64,000 bases of DNA from Polytrichum commune (lineage: Eukaryota > Streptophyta > Polytrichopsida > Polytrichales > Polytrichaceae), in the NCBI GenBank assembly GCA_950295325.1, contig OX485809.1, positions 868,001-932,000 on the forward strand, written 5' to 3'. Below the pieces are notes generated by a model. The model worked only from the letters and a program-made list of their open reading frames with translations, ran no database searches and had not been told where the DNA came from. Position numbers and translations under genes: made by a program. Positions within the stretch are counted from its first letter, which is position 1; each line of letters opens with the position of its first letter. This document shows, one piece after another, positions 56,756 to 64,000 of this stretch.

Positions 56756-58750
56756 CTCATGTGCCAAAACTTGAAGATATTTGAAACTTGGTTGGACCAT
56801 GTTGTTTGTCAAAGAGTTGGAATCAAAAACATAGTTGATCCAATGTATACGTGAGAGTATGAGAATGAGAATGCCGGAACCCGTAGCGCGACCCATCACG
56901 GCAACATCAAGACAAGAGAGCAACATCGCAGGCTGATACCAACTCTACCGCCGAAGCAAAGTGACAAACAGAAGAAACAATTGGATACCGGCAAAATGGA
57001 GTGCACACATGACAAGCATACCTCAGAAAAAACCCAAGTGCCAGCAGAAAGTAATTGTGAGCCCAATATGGTGCCCACATGTGTTCTTAACTTCTTAATT
57101 CACTAAAAACTTGGACCTTGTGATTGCATTGAATTCCGGAAAATATAAAAAGAGTGATGTTCATTAGATTAGATTCGAGTTATGTTAAGCTCATTATTAC
57201 GAGTCAATTAGATGTTAGGATTTTAGCTTGATTTTTTTAGGAATTAATTGAGAATGAGGTGGCAATTAGGCCAAGCTTTAAACTCAAGGTTTTAGAGTTC
57301 GAATTGGTTCCCTCGCTGTCCGTTTTAGGTGGGGGTTAGGGCTTGTGGATAATTCTGGAGTCTTTGGACGAGGAGGAGGGGAGCCTCGTTCCCGCTCTCT
57401 CTCTCTCAGGTGGCGGTTGGGGGTTGAAGGTACGGCGCGGCAATTAGAGGCCAGGGGAGAATGAGGAGAGGATGTGAGCAAAAACGTCTGGGAGATTGGT
57501 CATGTCTCCCCGCTGGAGAACACAACCTCGGAGGAAGACGCCAGCGTGGAAGTGTGGTTGATAGCAGCTACCGAGATCTGATGAAGGATTCAAGGGAGGG
57601 AGGAGGCATGAGGCAGCCATGTTACTACAAACAGAGGAATGTTGAGGCAGAAGGTGGGCGTCTGCAACCAAAGTCGCATGAGAAGGGTGGCTTTCCAACA
57701 CACATTACGGGTAAGGCCAATGCCGCAAAGCTCTACCTGTACCCAAGGATACTGAATAAGATCTAACAAGTGGAAACAGAATATGACATTGTCGAAAATC
57801 TCTACACTGCCCCCTCCAGAATGCTGGACAGCAGCAAGGCTGCGAGACGAGTTGGGTGGGTTCTATACCAATGTGAAGGAATAGGGGAGGGTTGAATCTC
57901 TAAGATGAAACATACACAATTTGGCCCAGGGAAGAAAGTGCCATCCATGCAAATTCCAGGGTTGGGTAAGGATACAAATTGAGGAGTGGATGAAGGGAGG
58001 TCAGCAAGTGTTGTGAATGCCGCAACAGAGAGCAAGAGCGAACGGAGTCTGGATCTGAAAGGGCAGCCGAAAGACCGAGAGGAAGGAACATCCTCATTGC
58101 AGTTGCAGGCCGAGGGAGGAAGGTCAGGGGATGGACATTTCCAGCTTTCCAGCAAGTGACACCCACCATCTGCGGCGAGCTCAGAAGGGATGAGCCTTCG
58201 TCGAGGTAACGTGCCCACTGATAGACTGGCTGCGTGGTTCGGAGCTGGACTAGGCACTAACAGAGTGGGGAGGGACTGGGAGTTGGCAGGTAGTCATCAG
58301 GTTTTGGAGAAGGGCATGTACGGGACAACTGACAATCTAGCCTGTTGGAGTGAAGAAAAGGCCTAAAACGGCCAGAAGATGGTGAAATGTCGGACTGTGT
58401 GAAGGGAGGTGGGCACTGGCCGAAGGCAGTGGCTGGAATGGTTAAGTCAACTACAGATGGTTAGACGTGGAGTAATAAAGAATTATTCTACTGTAGTTAT
58501 AGGTTAGGTTAATGATCACAATGACAAGTGTGATTTAGTGTTATTAAGAAATAATATAGGAGAGTTTCATGCTACATGTGTTGTTTAGGAGTTGGAGTGA
58601 GTGTGATGAGGATTCAATGATTGTGGGGGGCACCCATTGTAAGGGCACGGAGCATTCCTAAATGTTTGGAATTTATGCCAATTCAATGAAAGTGTGCACC
58701 AAATGCTCCTGTTGATTGGAGTTGGGATGGTTGAGCTCCAAGGCTGAGGG
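56756..58750. other. Region of GC-richer frames without recognised genes
   Basis: From 57280 the DNA is GC-richer, with a (CT)n tract near 57392-57407 and overlapping frames on both strands (57461-57766 plus; 58257-57802 minus, 151 codons). None has a family signature, and plus and minus frames overlap, so none is called. It may be the body of a decayed retroelement or an unknown transcript. Confidence 0.35.
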
Positions 58751-58959
58751 TATTAAGCTAGTACATGTGAGCCGTAGGCTCTCACCCGGACTACAACGCA
58801 TAAGGGTGGGGGTTTATGGCTGACAGTAATCGCCAACCAAGACACAGCCGGGGCAACACCAATACACACTTCTTGCAAGAAACAACTTGAGAGAGGCCCT
58901 CAACCCCATCTCTCTAGAACTTTATTAGGGTTAGTGTTATATACACTTCTTAGTCCTAT

Positions 58960-60430
58960 ACTAAAACACCCGACATCAGGCAAAATCTACCCTAACTATG
59001 CCGCGAGTCACATCCCTTCACACCCATCGACAAATCCGTACTCGTCCACAAGCTCGCGAGCTGCCACTTCCCCGATCCGGAGCAACTGGAGCAGCTACAA
59101 ATGGAGCCACCATGGAGAGAGCTACCACGGAGAGAGCCACCACGGGAGCCCCCTCAACGCACAACCGCCCTCGCAGACACCACACACAAGCACAAACACC
59201 GTCAACCACACACCCAAATATGCTCCGAACATCCTGAGGTACCCTACAACCCCGACTTCCAAAACCCTAATATCTTATGCCTGCTACCCAGCCACATAGA
59301 AGCCCTCATCGTCTCACAAACACGTAACTCTCATACAAGACAAAAGAGGACTGGGTCCCCCCAACACACATCAGGCCACTTTGCCTCGAAACTACGTACT
59401 TCTCACACACAAAGGTGCCACACCACATAAATCCACACAAACATCTCCACACAAAGCCACCAATCAAAGTAAACACCACAAAAACACACGTACCTTTCGT
59501 CATCGACAACAAGTCGGCCACACCTGCCTCCCGATCACACTCCAGCACCAGGCCGCCAACAACTACAACCACCAGCTCCAACCATCCATGCCACAACCAC
59601 ACAACACCCCTCCCGCCGAACGCCAAAAACACAGCAACACCCATACTCACACAATACCCACCAAGTCCAACCAAACAAGGAAAGCCAAACAGATGAAGAA
59701 ACAAACACGCCTCCAAATACCATGAGTACCATAGACCAGCCTCACACTAAAAAAAAATGCTCCCAAAAGACCTCCATACAACAACACCTGCACACAACTC
59801 ATACACAAAGAAACAACATCAAAAAAACCAACCTCACACAAAGAAAACTCAATAAGACACGTACCTTACTGCTGAGCACCCTCTGCGACCGCTCCATCTT
59901 GCACCTCCAACTGCAACGATTCACCGAATCGACCCAGGCTGCCTACCAACTACCACATCCACCACACCATATGGCCAAAGACGGGATGACCCTCACCACC
60001 CCCAATATATTACACCAGGAGACCAGACCCTCAAGCACACCCAGCAGGCGGAGCTCCGACCCTCAGCCCATACACAACACCAAAAATGGCCACTACCCTT
60101 AAAGAAAAACATACAAGACCCGTATCAAACCAACCCTAATCATTCACAAGGCAACAGACAAACAAAACCTCTTACAGGAGAACCGACACACTCAGCACAC
60201 GCGCCAACTCCACTCGCAAACCGCCATTGCAAGAAATCCCCCCCCCAAAAAAAGCATGGACACTCGAGCAAACACCCACAATAGCACATTCAAACTACTA
60301 CATAACACACCCACCCTCAAGATCAACACCACCCACCTCTCCTCCCTCACACACAATCTCACATACTCCACTCGTCTCGCTCTAACCCCTGCCATCTCCT
60401 CACTGCCTCTCTCACCCAGCCTACACACCA
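58960..60430. other. 1.5 kb strand-asymmetric C/A-rich tract
   Basis: The plus strand is strongly C- and A-rich and poor in G through most of this tract, with repeated CACA, ACCAC and CCAAC words. The asymmetry begins near 58960 and ends near the T-run at 60450. Frames on both strands are low-complexity (His/Thr/Pro/Gln on plus, Val/Trp/Cys/Gly on minus) and look like composition artefacts. It has no clear internal repeat unit. Origin unknown. Confidence 0.6.
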
Positions 60431-60895
60431 CTATAAAAAAAACATGTTTTTTTTTAACGTTGGAGAAAACGGCTATCAGCGTTCACTTTAACATGGACTT
60501 TGTTTTTTTGGACGTCACCTAAAATCCGTTATAATTGACGAGCCAAAAACATGAGGAAAACGGATATAACATGTCCGATTTGAGCTCGTTTTTCATGTGA
60601 CATCACATGAAACATGGTTTTCCATGGTCCCCATAGACAAACACATGAAGGACATGTCAGCTCCATGTAAGCAAATGATGTGTTCGCAGTGCCAGGAGGG
60701 CCACTTTCACGTGGAATTCGCCACTGACGTGGGTGACACTTGGACCCCATAAAGAAATGACGTGGACATTGCATTTTGTGTGTGATGACGCGTGGACCCC
60801 ATAAATCCATAATTTCCGTAAAGGCGCTTTCCGGGGCATTGTCTCAGTTAGGGATTTTCCAGTGCGGCCAACTGCGCCGCCACTTCAGTTAGGGA
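60431..60895. other. Intergenic, with a short repeated phrase
   Basis: TTCAGTTAGGGAT(A/T) and its neighbours occur twice near 60845 and 60885, and GTGGACCCCATAAA-type words occur near 60742 and 60793. No gene is seen. Confidence 0.35.
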
Positions 60896-61050
60896 TAGGA
60901 GCCACTACTTAGGATGTTGTGAAGATGGAGAAGGGTCTTCTCCCTTGTTGTTGTTTTGTGTTTTCTACTCAATAAAACTCTGGTTCTCAATAGCCCTAGT
61001 GTGTTTGTGCATGAACAGTCCGGAGAGTGTCAAAATATCAGAGAGAATAT
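60896..61050 (+). mobile_element. Possible LTR end (R/U5-like), low confidence
   Basis: A phrase TTTTCTACTCAATAAAACTC resembles the polyadenylation part of plant LTRs. It is followed about 65 bp later by AATATCAGAGAGA, loosely like the initiator-tRNA primer site TGGTATCAGAGC. No retrotransposon protein frame follows, so if real this is a remnant. Confidence 0.2.
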
Positions 61051-61094
61051 AAGGGTTAGGAAGCCAGGACAGAACAAGAGGGAAAGGCCCGAAT

Positions 61095-61615
61095 CGGTTC
61101 CAACTACTGGATTGGGTTGATCACTTCTGTGGTGTAGTGAGAGTAAAGCCTCGTTGTTCCGTTTGCTTGTATAACTTCTATGTGGGAAAGCCGTTCTTAG
61201 GATTGGGTAAGGTTGCAAGGGGTACTTGAACTTACGCCATCCGACCTTGTGATGAGGTCCTACAATACTTGGGAAGGGTAGTACGGAAAGCGGTACGGGT
61301 CGCCCAGTTGTTCCATATTTATTGGACCCCAGTCACATGTAGCCGGACCGGTCTGTCGGAAGAGCGAGAGAAACCGGATAGGTTAGGATGTCGGATCGGG
61401 TTGATCACTTTTGAGGTGTAGTGGGAGTGAAGCCTCGCTGGTTTGTTTGCATGTATAACTTTTATGTGGGAAAGCCGTTGTTAGGACTGGGTAAGGTTGC
61501 GAGAGGTACTCGAACTTAAGCCATCCGACCTTCTGATGAGGTCCCACAGTATCTGGGAGGGGTAGTTTGAAGAGCGGTACGGGTTGCCCAGTTATCCCGG
61601 ATTTATAGACCCCGA
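61095..61615 (+). repeat. Two tandem copies of a 285 bp unit
   Basis: The unit contains GGGTTGATCACTT, GGTGTAGTG(A/G)GAGT, AAGCCTCG(T/C)TG, TATGTGGGAAAGCCGTT, GGGTAAGGTTGC, CATCCGACCTT and GAGCGGTACGGGT(C/T)GCCCAGTT. It starts near 61112 and 61396. A part of the same unit occurs inverted at the right window edge, so the unit is dispersed as well as tandem. Confidence 0.85.
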
Positions 61616-62987
61616 GCGGATCTAAATCAATCTGACGTTGTAGTTCCGGGCATACATTACGGATTCTCTGTGTGACCTACCAGGCGGATTAAGCTAATCC
61701 GGATTGGTTGTGAGGGAATACCGGAACGTGGCCACAGCGGGGCGCGCATCTTTCTCGGATGAGCCAAATCACCATTGGAGGTAGGAATAGAGGAGGTAGG
61801 AGTAGGAGTAAGTCTTAGCTTTAGTGGTTCATCCGGAAGGTAAGTCCCGGAAGTGAGGATTTCCAAGTAACCATCCGGAAACGGAAAGGCCATTCCGCCC
61901 AGTGGTTGATTTTCAAACATGGAAGGAAAGGAGCTACCATCTTACACTTCACATGGTCCCTAGAACGATACTCGGATCATCTGGACAACCGGATTAAGCA
62001 CTAAAAACGCTTAACCGGATCCTTTTGTTGATCCCGTGTTCCGACAGAGGTAAATGTACAAAAGGGGGCTTTTATTTTGTTTGTTTGATACAATCGTTGA
62101 GTTACATGCTTTGAATGACTTTCCCATTGGAAAGTGAAAGTGAATTTATGTCTAATAAAGACCTATTTAGTTCATGATCTATATTATGTACATGTAGTAG
62201 AGGCATTTATCACTTCAAAATGAAAAGCTCAATAAAAATACATGAGTCCATATTCTAGCATGTTGTTAGTATGTAAACGTTTGTTTTCCCCTATAAACTT
62301 CTCATATATATACGGGGTTTAATTTCATAATGACCCATGCACATCATTTAGGTTTGCAATGAAAAGTCTACACCAGAGAGCTTGGCTAACTACCAACTAA
62401 TGATTCTTGCATGACCAGCAAGTTGGGTTTCTAATCCCCAGTTTGAAGAACTTGAAGTGAGATTCATATTCCAACTATTTTGAGTATAAGTAGATTAAAT
62501 ATATTCACTCATTTTCCCTCCAATTGGTTTCCCATACAATTTTGCAATCGAGTCACTAGTAGAAAACTATGCCCAAAAAAACTGCAGCCAAAATCGGTTG
62601 CAGTTCTTTTGACAAGCATGATTTGCAGTCGCTAAATGACTACAAATTTATTTTTTCTTCATTTGCAACTGAATTTTTTTTTAAATTAGGGCTTGTAATA
62701 TACCGTCGGGAAAGTAGTTTCAAGACCTTTCGAACGGTATATTACATGCCCCCAACCTTGAACACATCCTCCTAGCACCTAGTGAGCAGACCACCCGCCA
62801 CTTACAACACAAACCATGCTTGTTAAACCTCCATAATGATGTTTGATCCAAGGCATTAAACCTCTCATCTGAAACAGGGGGGGGAGCCTTTGAGAAATGT
62901 ATGGATAACGGGCACTCAATTACACTGGTGACAAACACTAATGATGTGACTTTGTTCTTTCCTTTTGTGATGTTGCATGATCAGATA
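61616..62987. other. Intergenic, no recognised gene
   Basis: The left part (to about 62060) is GC-richer with repeated CCGGA words. A minus frame at 61920-61657 has no signature. The right part is AT-rich. A G-run lies at 62878-62885. Confidence 0.4.
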
Positions 62988-63405
62988 GGGGTTGTTTACA
63001 ACATGGACCATGAAGTCGTCCCAAGGCCCTGTAAACTTTGCGATTGGTTGTCGAACTTGTATGGGACCACTTCCGTTTACACCAAGGAAAGAATGTCAGA
63101 GTGCCCATGGAGTTCGAGGTCCCCAAAAGACATATCTTAAGGCTTACATTATCCACTGACATGGTCTAATGGATTTTGGAGTAGGAGAGGCAAAAGATGT
63201 GCTCTAATAGAAAAAGGCAAGGGCCCATGGCAAAGAAATGTTGTTAAAAACATTTTTTTTATGAATATTTTCTAGGGGAAGAGAAGATGACGACAAGAGA
63301 AGACAAGAGAACAAGACAAATTTCTTTTTATCAAGATTTACCATTTTGGGCATATATTAAAAAAATTAAGCACATTCACTTTTTGGTGCATGGTCACTCC
63401 CTTTG
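62988..63405 (+). mobile_element. MITE-like element M2, copy 3, truncated
   Basis: The left end GGGGTTGTTTACAACATGGA matches M2, and the interior follows copies 1 and 2 through TGGTGCATGGTCAC. The right quarter, including the second inverted end, is missing. Confidence 0.75.
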
Positions 63406-63905
63406 CATTCATTGTTGTTGGTGATTTCACTACTTGTTGATATCATGGAAAATGTGGGAAAGAACTTGAGAAAAAAAAAAAACCACATGAAACATAGAAT
63501 TTTATTCCACTCTATGTCACATAAAGTATCTATCAATTTGTTATAAGCCTACTTGATATGCTTTCTAGACCCAATGGTTCTAACATTGAAGTTTATTAAT
63601 AGCCATCATGTGAAGCTTTACAATCAATGATGATAAAAATTGACATCTTTTCATGATTTCCATGTTACTTTTAACCCCACCGAACAACCGGATGTGATGC
63701 CCAGCCAACACTTTTACTTCACACAATCCTCGTGTATGAGAAAATCTCTCAAGATACGGGCCTCACCAAAGACTTTCACATTACCATACGGTTCGATGAA
63801 GAGTACAAAAAACTTAGCCGAAGGGAGCTCAAAGCCACATGCATGGAGAGGCTCCAACTCATGAACATACCATTATGTTGCACTTACTCAATCCAATAGA
63901 CATAG
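63406..63905. other. Intergenic, no recognised feature
   Basis: AT-rich, with an A-run near 63470-63481. A plus frame at 63640-63864 has no recognised domain. Confidence 0.35.
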
Positions 63906-63917
63906 GCATCAACACAC

Positions 63918-64000
63918 TTACCCAGTCCTAACAACGGTTTTCCCACATAGAAATTATACATGCAAACGAACCAGCGAGGCTTCACTACCATTACACCTCA
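63918..64000 (-). repeat. Inverted partial copy of the 61.1-61.6 kb unit
   Basis: Read on the minus strand it matches TGAGGTGTA-TGG-AGTGAAGCC, CTCGCTGGTT-GTTTGCATG and ATGTGGGAAA-CCGTTGTTAG of the second 285 bp unit. It is closest to the copy at 61396-61490 and continues beyond the window. Confidence 0.85.

Noticed and set aside
57802-58257. 151-codon minus frame as a gene
   Set aside because: No recognised domain, overlapping frames on both strands and no credible splice partners.
58915-58950. TATA and AATAAA words on the minus strand as an LTR promoter and polyadenylation site
   Set aside because: They are only about 15 bp apart, too close for an LTR R region, and no paired LTR or primer site was found.
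58934-60102. Several plus-strand frames of 79-126 codons
   Set aside because: They are low-complexity His/Thr/Pro/Gln strings caused by the C/A-rich composition, and several frames are open at once.
1-64000. tRNA, rRNA or organelle gene clusters
   Set aside because: No cloverleaf with A/B box words in the right spacing and no rRNA core words were noticed by eye. A tRNAscan or Rfam run would be decisive.

Overview
The window reads as nuclear DNA of a land plant. Five genes can be assembled from exons joined at GT-AG introns with matching phases. They include a Brittle-1 type adenylate carrier and a plant-like glycerophosphocholine acyltransferase. They sit in AT-rich intergenic DNA with several families of small inverted-repeat elements (MITE-like) and many degenerate local tandem duplications. 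The proteins diverge noticeably from the angiosperm forms I know, so a non-flowering or early-diverging lineage is possible, but I cannot name the species. No bacterial operons, rRNA, convincing tRNA or CRISPR array was seen.

Layout. 1-1.76 kb: internal exons of a minus-strand gluconolactonase/SMP-30-like gene whose downstream exon has been tandemly copied. 2.8-4.8 kb: degenerate tandem repeats. 4.9-5.75 kb: a GC-richer island with unrecognised open frames. 7.4-12.66 kb: plus-strand BT1 carrier gene in 4 exons with an unusual 240-residue N-terminal extension and a triplicated splice-donor segment. 13-21.7 kb: gene-poor, with nested transposable elements, microsatellites, a 129-130 bp tandem array and a GC-rich insert. 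21.9-23.0 kb: a MYND-finger ORF followed by a long inverted duplication. 25-29.6 kb: MITE and tandem duplications. 31.45-34.38 kb: plus-strand GPCAT in 8 exons. 35.7-37.05 kb: an unrecognised two-exon gene for a coiled-coil plus Cys/Pro/Ser-rich protein. 38.85-43.95 kb: minus-strand 20S proteasome beta subunit gene PBG1 in 6 exons. 47.70-51.61 kb: minus-strand UNC50 homologue in 10 exons. 52-64 kb: no recognisable gene, but dense interspersed repeats, a 1.5 kb strand-asymmetric C/A-rich tract, and a repeated segment near the right edge that also appears inverted at the end of the window.

The five assembled genes are ordinary housekeeping genes (adenylate transport, phospholipid acyl editing, proteasome core, Golgi membrane protein, sugar-lactone hydrolase-like) with no evident shared pathway. 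The most unusual material is structural: copied splice donors in BT1, a near-perfect hairpin duplication at 22.3-23.0 kb, a duplicated SMP-30 exon, and nested elements whose insertion order can be read from their ends. All splice calls and repeat boundaries were made by eye; no alignment or database search was run.
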